From JAIXWP01 sp046309775 (GTDB lineage Bacteria > Bacteroidota > Bacteroidia > Flavobacteriales_D > Sanyastnellaceae): 64,000 nucleotides of DNA. Location of the stretch: contig JBKCOM010000040.1 of NCBI GenBank assembly GCA_046309775.1, positions 1 through 64,000 of the forward strand, given 5' to 3'. Position 1 is the stretch's first letter, and each line of letters starts with the position of its first letter. A program made the position numbers and the translations under genes. Under the pieces are notes generated by a model, which was given only the letters and a program-made list of their open reading frames with translations, was not told the DNA's origin and made no database searches. This document shows positions 45,541-54,855 of this stretch, one piece after another.

Positions 45541-46235
45541 TCTTTGTTGTAGGCGTCGGCAGCCAACCAGAGGGCATCATCTTTTTTAGATTGCAAAAAG
45601 TATGAACTTCCTCCAACCACTATACCAGCGGCCATCATTGGGCTAAAACGAACAGCATCATCACTTTGATTGATGATATCATAGGTGATGATACCTGCAC
45701 CTAAAGCAATTAAAGTAGCCTGTAAAATCTTGAAATTTCTGAATGCATTAAGATGTTTCACAGAGGCCTCGTTGTCTTTCAAATCATTCTTTAGGCTCTT
45801 GAATCTTGCCTTCTTCACCTCTCCATCACCCATGGAGTAGTATTGATATATTTCTCCACTAGCTAGTGTTTCAGGTTTCTCATCCCCCTCTACTTCTAAT
45901 GTTTCGCCACCATAGAATTCTATATCGACCTCTTCAAATAAATTGATTTTTCCTTTTTTAATTCTGAGCGCATAACGCTCGGCTTTCTCACCATGGATTT
46001 TATTGAGATTTGCTAAAAAACCATGGTTATTTTGGATGTAGGCAACAATACCCGTTTCAAACTTCTTACCGTCCAACTCCCATGAAGGCTGCTTTAAAAT
46101 TGGGTTGATGTACAACACCTTATCACCTTCAAACACCTCACCAGTGTGAAGTTTAACAGAGTGCTCGGCCTCAGTTTTTTGGGCGAATGTCGAACTGCAA
46201 ATTGCAGTAAAGAATAATAGAAATAAAAAACGCAT
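45537..46235 (-). CDS. secreted hypothetical protein with C-terminal membrane helices
   Basis: No family recognised. The 232-residue product has a signal peptide (MRFLFLLFFTAICSSTFAQ) and a beta-rich region with repeated short strand motifs (SVKLHTGEVFEGDKVLYINP). Two hydrophobic stretches near the end follow (FKILQATLIALGAGIITYD, FSPMMAAGIVVGGSSYFL). The start is ATG at 46233-46235; a longer frame to 46382 would overlap the neighbouring hydrolase gene. Confidence 0.65.
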   Translation of the reverse strand: MRFLFLLFFTAICSSTFAQKTEAEHSVKLHTGEVFEGDKVLYINPILKQPSWELDGKKFETGIVAYIQNNHGFLANLNKIHGEKAERYALRIKKGKINLFEEVDIEFYGGETLEVEGDEKPETLASGEIYQYYSMGDGEVKKARFKSLKNDLKDNEASVKHLNAFRNFKILQATLIALGAGIITYDIINQSDDAVRFSPMMAAGIVVGGSSYFLQSKKDDALWLAADAYNKD

Positions 46236-46281
46236 AGGGGTGGATTTTGCGCCAATTGTACGAACACAGCATTCGAAGGTT

Positions 46282-46950
46282 TCACAATGAAAGCACTTCT
46301 TTTTCCACAAAATTGTTGATGATGTTTGAAACTTCATCAGCGCGATCAAAAGCACTAAAGTGCCCTCCATTCTCCAAAACAACTGGATTTTTCATTTTTC
46401 TATAATCAAACAATACATCATTGGAGCCGATGATTTGAAGGTATTTGCCAGATGGTTCTTCGTTGTTATCCCATTCCAACACAGCCTTTACACTAAAATG
46501 AATAAACTTCGGTCCCAACCCACTCATCATCTCATAAAACATCTGTCTTTGTTGTGGATTTTTAAAGCCCATAAATGTATCTGCCAGTTTATAGAAATAT
46601 GGAATTGTTTTCGGGCTGACCGCTTTGTGAATGCGTGATTGCTTTACAACCTTTAGAATTTTTGGAAACTGGTGGCTGCCTGTGGGCGCACTAATCAAGA
46701 TAGTGGCTAGTGGATTCACAATTCGGCTCAACTCTACGGACATCATTCCGCCCATGGAAGACCCGACGATGATATTATTTTCAGTAGTAATTCTAGCGGC
46801 GATAATTTTTGCAAAATCCTTCATGTCTTTAGAATCCTGAGCGTCTACCCAATTGAGGTAGTGAACTTTTCCGTGGCGGAGCTGAAAATTTTGATAAATT
46901 CTTTGATCCGCGCCCATTCCTGGGATAAGGTAATAATTGATTTCGCCCAT
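46282..46950 (-). CDS. alpha/beta hydrolase
   Basis: The 222-residue protein has an alpha/beta-hydrolase fold with nucleophile elbow GSSMGG, a final catalytic His in ENGGHFSAF, and the acid in IIGSNDVLFDY. The N-terminal YYLIPGMGADQRIYQNF is the usual oxyanion-loop segment. The substrate is unknown. The start is ATG at 46948-46950 (MGEINYYLIPG), 24 bases from the divergent pyrR ATG. Confidence 0.82.
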   Translation of the reverse strand: MGEINYYLIPGMGADQRIYQNFQLRHGKVHYLNWVDAQDSKDMKDFAKIIAARITTENNIIVGSSMGGMMSVELSRIVNPLATILISAPTGSHQFPKILKVVKQSRIHKAVSPKTIPYFYKLADTFMGFKNPQQRQMFYEMMSGLGPKFIHFSVKAVLEWDNNEEPSGKYLQIIGSNDVLFDYRKMKNPVVLENGGHFSAFDRADEVSNIINNFVEKEVLSL

Positions 46951-46966
46951 TTCTACTTTATATTTG
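46936..46966 (+). promoter_or_regulatory. Bacteroidota-type promoter for pyrR-pyrB
   Basis: An ATTG (46936-46939) and a -7 box TATATTTG (46959-46966) lie 19 bases apart. The pyrR ATG follows the box by eight bases, so no attenuator leader can exist. The -33 element lies inside the start of the divergent hydrolase gene. Confidence 0.65.
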
Positions 46967-46974
46967 TTGCCGTT

Positions 46975-47517
46975 ATGGCCAAGGTAACATTGATTGATAG
47001 CAACCATTTACGTCTGATTGTAAACAGATTGTGCTATCAATTAATTGAAAACCATGACCTCTTTTCAAACACAGTCATCCTCGGGCTTCAGCCACGTGGT
47101 GTTTTTTTCGCTGAAAAGATTGTGCAAAATTTAAAACAAATTGCACCGAACACCACTGTTAATTTTGGCAAAGTTGATCCCACTTTTTACAGAGATGATT
47201 TTCGAAGAAGTGATAAAACCTTGTTGGCTCAACCTACTGACATTCCATTCAATTTAGAAGGCAAGAATGTTGTGTTGATCGATGATGTGCTCTACACCGG
47301 ACGCACCATTCGCGCTGGCTTAGAGGGCATGATGGAATATGGACGTCCAAAGACGATAGAATTGATGGTACTCATCGATCGCAGATTCAGCAGAGAACTT
47401 CCCATTGAGCCCACTTATATTGGTATGAGTGTAGATAGCTACGACAATCAGAAAGTAAAAGTAATTTGGGACGATGTGCAGGGCAGTAAAGTGACCTTAT
47501 TAACCGAATCAGAATAA
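46975..47517 (+). CDS. pyrR: PyrR: pyr operon regulator / uracil phosphoribosyltransferase
   Basis: The 180-residue protein has the PRTase fold with the PRPP-binding motif NVVLIDDVLYTGRTIRAGLE, and the IDRRFSRELPI segment of PyrR. In Gram-positive bacteria it binds pyr mRNA leaders and salvages uracil to UMP. Here it precedes pyrB with a one-base overlap (TAATG). The start is ATG 46975 (MAKVTLIDSNHLR). Confidence 0.93.
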   Translation: MAKVTLIDSNHLRLIVNRLCYQLIENHDLFSNTVILGLQPRGVFFAEKIVQNLKQIAPNTTVNFGKVDPTFYRDDFRRSDKTLLAQPTDIPFNLEGKNVVLIDDVLYTGRTIRAGLEGMMEYGRPKTIELMVLIDRRFSRELPIEPTYIGMSVDSYDNQKVKVIWDDVQGSKVTLLTESE

Positions 47518-48470
47518 TGGAAAAAACATTGAGCGTCAAACATCTTATTGGAATTAAAGATCTTACCAAAGAAGATATTGAGCTCATTTTTTCTCAAGCA
47601 GATGAATTCAAGGAAGTCTTGAATCGCCCCATTAAAAAAGTACCATCCTTAAGAGATGTAACTGTAGCCAATCTCTTTTTTGAAAATAGCACTCGAACGC
47701 GCTTGAGCTTTGAGCTCGCTGAAAAGCGACTCAGTGCTGATGTAGTAAATTTTAGCGCCAGCACATCCAGTGTGAAGAAGGGAGAAACATTGGTGGATAC
47801 CGTCAATAATATTCTCTCCATGAAGGTAGATATGGTGGTAATGCGCCACAGTTCTCCTGGAGCATGTTTGTTTTTAAGTCAACACATTGATGCGTCAATC
47901 GTGAATGCCGGAGATGGCACTCATGAACACCCTACCCAAGCCTTATTGGATGCTTATTCAATAAGGGAAAGTTTGGGAAGTGTTAAAGGAAAAAAAGTAG
48001 CAATCGTAGGAGACATTCTCCATAGCCGAGTTGCGTTAAGCAACATTTACTGCTTGAAAAAGCTAGGAGCAGAAGTCATGGTGTGTGGACCAAGCACACT
48101 CATTCCTAAGCATATAGCTCATTTGGGAGTTAAAGTAGAACACGACCTAAGAACAGCACTCGAATGGTGTGATGTAGCCAACATGCTTCGTATTCAGCTA
48201 GAAAGACAGGATGTTGGAGTGCCTTACTTCCCTACCCTTCGCGAGTACAGTTTGCAATATGGATTGACGAAAGAAATACTTGATTCCTTACCAAAAAAGA
48301 TTGTAGTTATGCACCCTGGACCAATCAATCGAGGCGTGGAAATTACAAGCGAAGTAGCTGATAGTAAGCAAAGTATAATTCTCAACCAGGTCGAAAATGG
48401 AGTAGCCATTCGTATGGCGGTAATCTTCTTGTTATCCCAAAGAAGAAGAAATCAAGGAGAACTCAACTAA
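47517..48470 (+). CDS. pyrB: aspartate carbamoyltransferase catalytic subunit
   Basis: The 317-residue enzyme catalyses the first committed step of pyrimidine synthesis, making carbamoyl-aspartate. Key motifs are FFENSTRTRLSFE (carbamoyl-phosphate site), MRHSSPGAC, EHPTQALLDA, GDILHSRVALSN and HPGPINRGVEI. It is coupled to pyrR by an overlapping stop/start codon. No pyrI regulatory subunit is seen in the window. Confidence 0.95.
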   Translation: MEKTLSVKHLIGIKDLTKEDIELIFSQADEFKEVLNRPIKKVPSLRDVTVANLFFENSTRTRLSFELAEKRLSADVVNFSASTSSVKKGETLVDTVNNILSMKVDMVVMRHSSPGACLFLSQHIDASIVNAGDGTHEHPTQALLDAYSIRESLGSVKGKKVAIVGDILHSRVALSNIYCLKKLGAEVMVCGPSTLIPKHIAHLGVKVEHDLRTALEWCDVANMLRIQLERQDVGVPYFPTLREYSLQYGLTKEILDSLPKKIVVMHPGPINRGVEITSEVADSKQSIILNQVENGVAIRMAVIFLLSQRRRNQGELN

Positions 48471-48524
48471 CATTCTTAGGTTGATTTTTCTGGGACTTCT
48501 GACTATTTGTTAAAATTTTTCCCT

Positions 48525-48532
48525 TATCTTTG
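48525..48532 (+). promoter_or_regulatory. -7 box for the STAS/T9SS pair
   Basis: TATCTTTG matches TAnnTTTG, 17 bases before the ATG. The nearest TTTG (48506-48509) is only 15 bases upstream, shorter than the usual spacing. Confidence 0.45.
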
Positions 48533-48549
48533 TAGCAAACCACTCTCTT

Positions 48550-48918
48550 ATGAAGTTTGAAATAGAAAATAAGGAAAAGGTTGTTGTGATTAAATCCAAG
48601 CTTGAGAAGTTGGATGCTATTCACGCACCAGAACTAAAGAGCGAGATTGTGATGCAAAGCAAGTCTGGCAACAAAAATCTCATTCTTGACTTATCAGAAA
48701 CGAGATATATTGATTCATCAGGTCTTTCAGCAGTTCTTGTTGCCAACAGAGCTTGCCGTGATAACAACGGAACTTTTGTCCTTTGTGGACTTCAGGAAAC
48801 CGTTAAGAAATTGATCACTATTTCTCAGCTTGAAAGCGTATTAAAGATTACACCTACCCTCAATGAAGCCGTTGATTTGGTTTACATGGAAGAGGTAGAA
48901 CGAGATCTTCAAAACTAA
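48550..48918 (+). CDS. STAS-domain anti-sigma factor antagonist
   Basis: The 122-residue single-domain protein is of the SpoIIAA type. The core NLILDLSETRYIDSSGLSAVL holds the phosphorylatable Ser in DSSGL, and FVLCGLQETVKKLITISQL follows. It would bind a partner kinase or anti-sigma factor; no such gene is adjacent. The following T9SS gene begins six bases after its stop. Confidence 0.9.
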   Translation: MKFEIENKEKVVVIKSKLEKLDAIHAPELKSEIVMQSKSGNKNLILDLSETRYIDSSGLSAVLVANRACRDNNGTFVLCGLQETVKKLITISQLESVLKITPTLNEAVDLVYMEEVERDLQN

Positions 48919-48923
48919 TTTAT

Positions 48924-49727
48924 ATGAAGAAAATTTTACTTTCGATATCATTCATTGCACTTGTATCCGCTGCGGCTGCACAATGTGACCCAAACAGCTA
49001 TGATTGGGCTGGTGCTGCTTTCGGAGTATCGCCAAACCCTACTTTGGGAGAAACATTTGAAGTGGGAACTGTTGGTCAACCATACGTGGATCAGATCTTC
49101 GTAAGAACTCCAGCCACTATCGCCGATATTGAGGGCGCCCCAGACTTAGCTGTGGCTATCGACTCATTATCTCTTGATAATATCACCTTCATGCTCGGTG
49201 ATGTAGAACAAGATCTTTCCGTTCTTGGTCTAACTGTAACATGCAACAACAATGGAGTTTCTCCGAATCCATGTACCTTTTTCGCGAATGGAAACTATTG
49301 CGGTGATGTTACTGGTACACCAACAATCTCTGGAACTTTCCCAGTAAAGATTTACGCCACTGGATATTTCAATTTCTTCGGACCTCAAGAAGTAGAAAAT
49401 GTATTTGAGAACTATGAGATCATTATTCAAGGGAATGATGTGAATGTTCGTGAGACATCCGCTCCACTTGAAATGTCGCTTGGAAATCCAAGTCCAAATC
49501 CATCTAATATTAGTGCTACAATTCCATTCGATTTGACTACCAACGGTACTGTGCAGTTTACGCTGTATAATATGCTCGGTGAAATGGTTGAAAGAAGAAC
49601 TGTGAGCGGAAAGAAAGGTAACAACAGTTTGACTGTTGAAACACAGAATTTGAAATCAGGTGTTTATTTGTATAGCATCCAAGCTGGTGAAAAGAAATTT
49701 ACCAAGCGATTAATGGTGCAACACTAA
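48924..49727 (+). CDS. secreted protein with T9SS sorting domain
   Basis: The 267-residue protein has a signal peptide (MKKILLSISFIALVSAAAAQ), a beta-rich region with four Cys residues that may form disulphides (NNNGVSPNPCTFFANGNYCG), and a T9SS type A domain (MSLGNPSPNPSNISATIPF...SGVYLYSIQAGEKKFTKRLMV). No enzyme motif. It is probably co-transcribed with the STAS gene. Confidence 0.82.
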   Translation: MKKILLSISFIALVSAAAAQCDPNSYDWAGAAFGVSPNPTLGETFEVGTVGQPYVDQIFVRTPATIADIEGAPDLAVAIDSLSLDNITFMLGDVEQDLSVLGLTVTCNNNGVSPNPCTFFANGNYCGDVTGTPTISGTFPVKIYATGYFNFFGPQEVENVFENYEIIIQGNDVNVRETSAPLEMSLGNPSPNPSNISATIPFDLTTNGTVQFTLYNMLGEMVERRTVSGKKGNNSLTVETQNLKSGVYLYSIQAGEKKFTKRLMVQH

Positions 49728-49745
49728 AAAGATTTATCAACAAAG

Positions 49746-49772
49746 AAAACCGTTGCGTTCGGCAACGGTTTT
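49746..49772 (+). terminator. rho-independent terminator between the T9SS gene and rnz
   Basis: AAAACCGTTGC / GCAACGGTTTT with a five-base loop, followed by a run of T. It is only about 10 bases from the rnz start codon. Confidence 0.88.
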
Positions 49773-49781
49773 TTTTTGCCT

Positions 49782-50693
49782 ATGACCTTCGATGTACTCA
49801 TATTAGGTTGTGGTGCTGCCACACCAACGGCCAAGCACCTGCCAACTTCACAGCTTGTCAATCTCCATGACAAGCTATTTCTTATTGATTGTGGTGAGGG
49901 CACGCAAATGCAATTGAGAAGGCATAAAATCAAAATGCAGCGTATTCAGCATATCTTTATTTCTCACCTCCATGGCGATCACTATCTTGGATTGGTAGGA
50001 CTCATCAGCAGTATGCATCTTTTGGGGAGAAAGAATTCACTGCACTTATATGGACCTCCTGAGTTGGAGGAATTGGTAAAACTCAATCTAAAGGTTTCTC
50101 AGACTTATCTCGAGTTTCCGATTATTTATCATTCCATTTCAGGAAGTGAATTGAATTTGGAATTTGAAGATAAGACTTTAGAAGTTTATAGTTTTCCCCT
50201 AAAGCATCGCATTCCTTGTCATGGTTTTTTATTTAAGGAAAAAACAAAACCTCCGAAAATCAGAAAGGAAATAATTTCAGAATACAAGCTTATTCCATCT
50301 CAAATTTTATTATTAAAAAATAGAAAAGAAGTTGTTTTGGATAATGGGCAAGTATTAAATGTTGAAAATGCCTGTATCGAGTCAGAACCACCGCGCCAGT
50401 ATGCTTATTGCAGCGATACAATGTATTGGGAAACGCTTGTTCCTTTCATTAAAGACTCAGATGTGTTGTATCATGAGAGCACATTTCTAGATTCGGAATC
50501 TGATCGCGCAAAGGCCACATTTCACAGCACGGCAAGACAAGCAGGCAAGATTGCAAAAATGGCCAATGTTGGAACACTTATTTTAGGCCATTATAGCTCT
50601 AGATATAATAGTGAAGAAGATTTTATTCGACAAGCCTCAGAAGAGTTTCCAAAAGTCGTTGCATCAACAGAGGGCATGATAATCAATTTATAA
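49782..50693 (+). CDS. rnz: ribonuclease Z
   Basis: The 303-residue enzyme removes tRNA 3' trailers. The metallo-beta-lactamase motifs are present: SHLHGDHYLGL (HxHxDH), YCSDT and LILGHYSSRY, with the substrate-binding loop around FKEKTKPPKIRKE. The start is ATG 49782 (MTFDVLILGCG); TTG 49776 would lie in the T-tract of the preceding terminator. The end abuts the convergent DUF58 gene. Confidence 0.93.
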   Translation: MTFDVLILGCGAATPTAKHLPTSQLVNLHDKLFLIDCGEGTQMQLRRHKIKMQRIQHIFISHLHGDHYLGLVGLISSMHLLGRKNSLHLYGPPELEELVKLNLKVSQTYLEFPIIYHSISGSELNLEFEDKTLEVYSFPLKHRIPCHGFLFKEKTKPPKIRKEIISEYKLIPSQILLLKNRKEVVLDNGQVLNVENACIESEPPRQYAYCSDTMYWETLVPFIKDSDVLYHESTFLDSESDRAKATFHSTARQAGKIAKMANVGTLILGHYSSRYNSEEDFIRQASEEFPKVVASTEGMIINL

Positions 50694-51641
50694 TTACCTG
50701 CCGCCAGCATTCATTCGCTGGCGTTTAATAAGATATTGAAGCAATATATGATTGAAGCCTTCATTGATATCCGCTTCCACAAAGTCGATGCGGTATGCCC
50801 CACATTTTAATTTCAAATCTGTTTTGAACTTCCGCATATTTTCGAGGTAGGTTTCTCGAATATCTGCCGGGTTCACTTTTATCTCTTGTCCAGTCTCTAA
50901 ATCTGTGAAAGTATAAGGTCTATTTTCATATTCAAATAGCTCTTCCTTGCTTTTATCAGTAACATGAAAAAGAATTACTTCATGTTTATTGTGCTTCAAA
51001 TGCTGCAATGCACTGAAGAGCTCATCGGCCTTTTCAGAATTGTCGAGCATATCACTAAAAATGATTACCAATGATCTTCTATGAACGCTTTCAGCGATTT
51101 CATGAAGTGTATCGGTGACGAACGTTTGTTTCTTGGAAGCACCGTCCACGGTGTTGAGCAATCGTTCAAGTTCGTTGTACAAGTAAGCGATGTGTGCCCC
51201 ACTGCTACCTGTGCGAGTATTCACGTCTATTTTATCAGAAAATATACTTAAACCCACGGCATCACGCTGATTTTTGAGCAACTCAATTAATGCTGCGGAG
51301 GCATAGATTGAAAACTTTAACTTATTGAATTCATCTCCCTCAATGCGCACACCTTCGGGAAAGAACATCGATGATGAAGAGTCTATTAAAATTTGACAGC
51401 GAAGGTTTGTCTCCTCTTCATAGCGTTTCACAAAATGCTTATCAGTTCGAGCCAACAGCTTCCAGTCGAGATGCCTTGTGCTCTCTCCACTATTATATTG
51501 TCTGTGCTCTGCAAACTCAACGGAGAAACCGTGGAAAGGGCTTTTATGCATGCCAGTAATAAATCCTTCCACTGCTTGCTTCGCCAACATCTCGAGTCGG
51601 CTTAGGTTCTGAATTTGTCTTCTATCAATATTAATCGGCAT
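50694..51641 (-). CDS. DUF58/VWA-like protein
   Basis: The 315-residue protein has the DUF58 signature SVEFAEHRQYNSGESTRHLDWKLLARTDK-type segment near residue 40 and a VWA MIDAS motif in LIDSSSSM. DUF58 genes usually sit with MoxR ATPase and Bat genes; none is present here. There is no membrane segment. Confidence 0.88.
   Translation of the reverse strand: MPINIDRRQIQNLSRLEMLAKQAVEGFITGMHKSPFHGFSVEFAEHRQYNSGESTRHLDWKLLARTDKHFVKRYEEETNLRCQILIDSSSSMFFPEGVRIEGDEFNKLKFSIYASAALIELLKNQRDAVGLSIFSDKIDVNTRTGSSGAHIAYLYNELERLLNTVDGASKKQTFVTDTLHEIAESVHRRSLVIIFSDMLDNSEKADELFSALQHLKHNKHEVILFHVTDKSKEELFEYENRPYTFTDLETGQEIKVNPADIRETYLENMRKFKTDLKLKCGAYRIDFVEADINEGFNHILLQYLIKRQRMNAGGR
50702..50723. terminator. 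hairpin in the 3' end of the DUF58 gene
   Basis: CGCCAGC / GCTGGCG with an eight-base loop, then TTT. It starts eight bases after the rnz stop and lies in the last codons of the convergent DUF58 gene, so it may terminate rnz. Confidence 0.45.
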
Positions 51642-51658
51642 GTTTCAAAGGTATGAAA

Positions 51659-53953
51659 TTAGAGCTTCGTTATTTTCACAGGAACGAATTTGCTCATCGG
51701 TGTATTGCTCTTCAAGGCCACAGAACTAAGTGGCACGAGGCAATTGGTTTCGGGGAAATAAGTTGCTACACATCCTTCGGGAATATCAAATGGGATCACA
51801 TGAAAGTGAAGCGCTTCGCGCGTTGTGCCATCAATATCCGAAATCAAATTGACGAGTTCTTTATCTCTAAAATTCATTTTCGCAATATCCTTTCTATTCA
51901 TCAGTACTACTCTACGTTCATTTTTAATTCCACGGTAGCGATCATCCAAACCATAAATGGTGGTGTTATATTGATCATGGCTGCGAATGGTCATCATGAT
52001 AAAATATCCGTTTGGAACATCGAGCGGTCGAACGGCATTCACTGTGAAATGGGCTTTACCAGATGCAGTTGTGAATTGTTGTTTACGCGGCCCATTGGGT
52101 AAATAAAAACCATCTGGCTTTCGAATTTGCTCATTAAAACGAGAGAATCCGGGAATAGTAGCTTCGATTTCATTGCGAATTAAATCGTAGTTATTTTTCC
52201 AATCCAACCAAGGCAGGTCATATTTTTTACCAAAAAGCCTATTCGCTAGTTCACAAACGATGGCTGGCTCAGACTTCAAGTGATGTGAAGCTGGCTCTAA
52301 ATTTCCTTGAGAGGAATGTACGATACCCATCGAATTTTCAACAGTCACAAATTGAGGAATTCCTTGTTGTAAGTCTTTTTCTGTTCTTCCCAAACACGGC
52401 AAAATCAAAGCGTGCTGCCCTGTAACTAGGTGCGCTCTATTGAGTTTTGTTGAAACTTGCACTGTTAGTTTACATTTTTGCATGGCTTTGCCTGTTCTCA
52501 AACTATCAGGTGTGGCGCTTATGAAATTACCCCCCATGGCAAAAAACACTTTCACGTCTCCTCTATCCATTGCCTCTATTGCTTCCACTACATCGTATCC
52601 ATGTTCATACGGGATGTCTTGACTGTAATTCTTTCGCAATGCATCGATAAATGCTGGTTTAGGCTTTTCATAAATACCCATAGTTCGATCGCCTTGAACG
52701 TTGCTATGCCCGCGCACCGGGCAAAGTCCAGCTCCTTTGATACCAACTGCGCCTCGAAGTAAATGAAGATTTACAATTTCTTGAATGGTGTCTACTGCAT
52801 ATTTATGTTGCGTAATACCCATAGCCCAGCAAGAAATAATTTTCTTATTAGCACTCAGCACCTCAGCCACTGTGCGCATTTGCTCTATGCTTATTCCGCT
52901 TAGTCTAGAGGCTTGATCGAGATCAAATGACTCGAACTGTTGCATCATTGATTCAACGCCGAGTGTATTTTTTTCAATAAAATCCTTATCTATAACTACC
53001 CCGGGGTGTCGCTTTTCTTCTTGAACAACTAGATAAATTATAGCTTTCAACAAAGCTAGGTCGCCTCCAATTTTTACTTGTAAAAAGTAGTCTGCAATTT
53101 TTGTCCCGCCTTTGAGAATATCTATCGGACTTTGAGGGTCAACAAATCTGGTTGTGCCAGTCTCTGGAAGTGGATTGATATGGATTACCTTACCACCATT
53201 CGCTTTGCATTTTTGAAGTGCGCTCAACATTCGCGGATGGTTGGTGCCTGGATTTTGACCGATAACTAGAACGACTTCAGCCTCGTAAATATCTTCCAAT
53301 GTTACAGTTCCTTTTCCAATTCCAATGGTCTCTGAAAGCCCTACACCGCTGCTTTCGTGGCACATGTTAGAACAATCGGGTAAATTGTTGGTGCCATAAA
53401 GGCGCACGAATAACTGGTAAAGGAAAGCGGCCTCATTACTTGTTCTTCCGCTGGTATAAAAAACTGCTTCTTTTGGTTTACACGCTTTTAGTTCGTTTGC
53501 AATGATATCATAAGCTCGCTCCCATGAAATAGGCTCATAATAGGACCTTCCTTCTGGCAAGTACATAGGGTGGGAAACGCGACCGCTCTTTCCTATTTTG
53601 TAGTCGCTCCAAAGTGACATCTCCTCCACAGAGTGTTCTGCAAAGAACCCAATGTCACAACGTTTTTCAGTAGCCTCTTCTGCAATTGCTTTTGCGCCAT
53701 TTTCACAATATTCAGCAATTTTGGATCGGTGCTTCGGATCAGGCCAAGCACAGCCCGGACAATCGATTCCGTCTTTCTGGTTGAGTTTACTGAGCGCTTT
53801 CAATCCTTTCCAAAGTCCAGTTTCCTTAGCAATGTGCTGCATTGCGACGGTCACTCCGGTAACACCTGCCGCAGCATTAGAAACAGAAGTTACCTCCAAG
53901 CCAGTGAGCTCGTCAGGAGGAATAATAGCCACGCGGCGAACAGTATTTTCCAT
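51659..53953 (-). CDS. FdhF/YdeP-family molybdopterin oxidoreductase
   Basis: The 764-residue protein is of the DMSO-reductase superfamily, YdeP-type. The N-terminal Cys motif is GIDCPGCAWPDPKHR, with a later Cys in AEYCENG. YTSGRTSNEAAFLYQLFVR and PDCSNMCHESSGVGLSETIG (probable Mo-ligand Cys) follow, then QNPGTNHPRML and the C-terminal MopB-binding domain (MMTIRSHDQYNTTIYGLDDRYRG). The start is ATG at 53951-53953. The reaction is unknown for most of the family, and E. coli YdeP is linked to acid resistance. No fdhD is adjacent. Confidence 0.92.
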   Translation of the reverse strand: MENTVRRVAIIPPDELTGLEVTSVSNAAAGVTGVTVAMQHIAKETGLWKGLKALSKLNQKDGIDCPGCAWPDPKHRSKIAEYCENGAKAIAEEATEKRCDIGFFAEHSVEEMSLWSDYKIGKSGRVSHPMYLPEGRSYYEPISWERAYDIIANELKACKPKEAVFYTSGRTSNEAAFLYQLFVRLYGTNNLPDCSNMCHESSGVGLSETIGIGKGTVTLEDIYEAEVVLVIGQNPGTNHPRMLSALQKCKANGGKVIHINPLPETGTTRFVDPQSPIDILKGGTKIADYFLQVKIGGDLALLKAIIYLVVQEEKRHPGVVIDKDFIEKNTLGVESMMQQFESFDLDQASRLSGISIEQMRTVAEVLSANKKIISCWAMGITQHKYAVDTIQEIVNLHLLRGAVGIKGAGLCPVRGHSNVQGDRTMGIYEKPKPAFIDALRKNYSQDIPYEHGYDVVEAIEAMDRGDVKVFFAMGGNFISATPDSLRTGKAMQKCKLTVQVSTKLNRAHLVTGQHALILPCLGRTEKDLQQGIPQFVTVENSMGIVHSSQGNLEPASHHLKSEPAIVCELANRLFGKKYDLPWLDWKNNYDLIRNEIEATIPGFSRFNEQIRKPDGFYLPNGPRKQQFTTASGKAHFTVNAVRPLDVPNGYFIMMTIRSHDQYNTTIYGLDDRYRGIKNERRVVLMNRKDIAKMNFRDKELVNLISDIDGTTREALHFHVIPFDIPEGCVATYFPETNCLVPLSSVALKSNTPMSKFVPVKITKL

Positions 53954-54003
53954 GTCTTGTTGAATTAGGAGTACCAAATAAACAAAAGAAGTAATTTCGT
54001 CGC

Positions 54004-54798
54004 ATGACAAAACAAGAATTAATAGAATTAACCAACGCAGTAATTGACCTTAGCAGGTCGATTGGTGACTGGATGAAAGATCAAACTGTTTCAGAATCAA
54101 CCGCTGAAATTAAGACTGAAAATAATTTAGTCACTTTTGTTGACAAGGAGAGCGAGCGCCGATTCGTGGAAGGACTTAAGAAAATAGTCCCCCAAGCTGG
54201 ATTCGTTGCAGAAGAGGGCACTGGCGAACGTAACGTTGACGGGCTGAATTGGGTTATTGATCCATTGGATGGCACCACTAATTTTGTGCATGGAGTTCCA
54301 GTGTGGTGCACGAGCATTGCGCTCGCCGATAAAAATAAGGCCATAGTCGGGGTCATCTATGATCCTCACCGCAACGAAATGTTTTCTGCATCAATTGGCA
54401 GCGGAGCTTTTTTGAACGGAAGTCCCATTCGAGTTTCCAACATAGATAGCATCAATGCTAGTCTGTTGGCTACAGGCTTTCCTTATGATGACTTCGGCCG
54501 CGAAGAACAATACCTTCGTCTTTTTCAAGAGCTAATGCACAACACCCGTGGCATGCGCAGGTTGGGAAGTGCAGCATTGGATATGGCTTGGACCGCGTGT
54601 GGTCGCTTTGAGGGTTTTTATGAATATGGATTGAACCCTTGGGATGTAGCCGCAGGCGCTATTATCGTTGAAGAAGCCGGAGGACTAGTGACCGAATTTA
54701 ATGATGGGAACAATCCTATTTTTGGAGAGGACGTGAATTGCACCAACGGGCATATTCACCAGCAACTAAAGCAGATCATTTCAAAATATTTTAAATAA
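54004..54798 (+). CDS. inositol monophosphatase family protein
   Basis: The 264-residue metal-dependent phosphatase has motifs VAEEGTGE, WVIDPLDGTTNFVHG and WDVAAGAIIVEEAGG, giving the full set of metal ligands. Substrates could include myo-inositol 1-phosphate or 3'-phosphoadenosine phosphate. It is divergent from the YdeP gene by 50 bases and followed by a terminator. Confidence 0.92.
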   Translation: MTKQELIELTNAVIDLSRSIGDWMKDQTVSESTAEIKTENNLVTFVDKESERRFVEGLKKIVPQAGFVAEEGTGERNVDGLNWVIDPLDGTTNFVHGVPVWCTSIALADKNKAIVGVIYDPHRNEMFSASIGSGAFLNGSPIRVSNIDSINASLLATGFPYDDFGREEQYLRLFQELMHNTRGMRRLGSAALDMAWTACGRFEGFYEYGLNPWDVAAGAIIVEEAGGLVTEFNDGNNPIFGEDVNCTNGHIHQQLKQIISKYFK

Positions 54799-54800
54799 AA

Positions 54801-54840
54801 AAAAGCCCCTTCGCTTTTCAGCTTAGGGGCCTTTCTTTTT
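54801..54840. terminator. terminator between inositol monophosphatase and the TonB receptor gene
   Basis: GCCCCT / AGGGGC stem with flanking A and T runs. Confidence 0.75.
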
Positions 54841-54855
54841 TCAAAAGTGTCAAGT

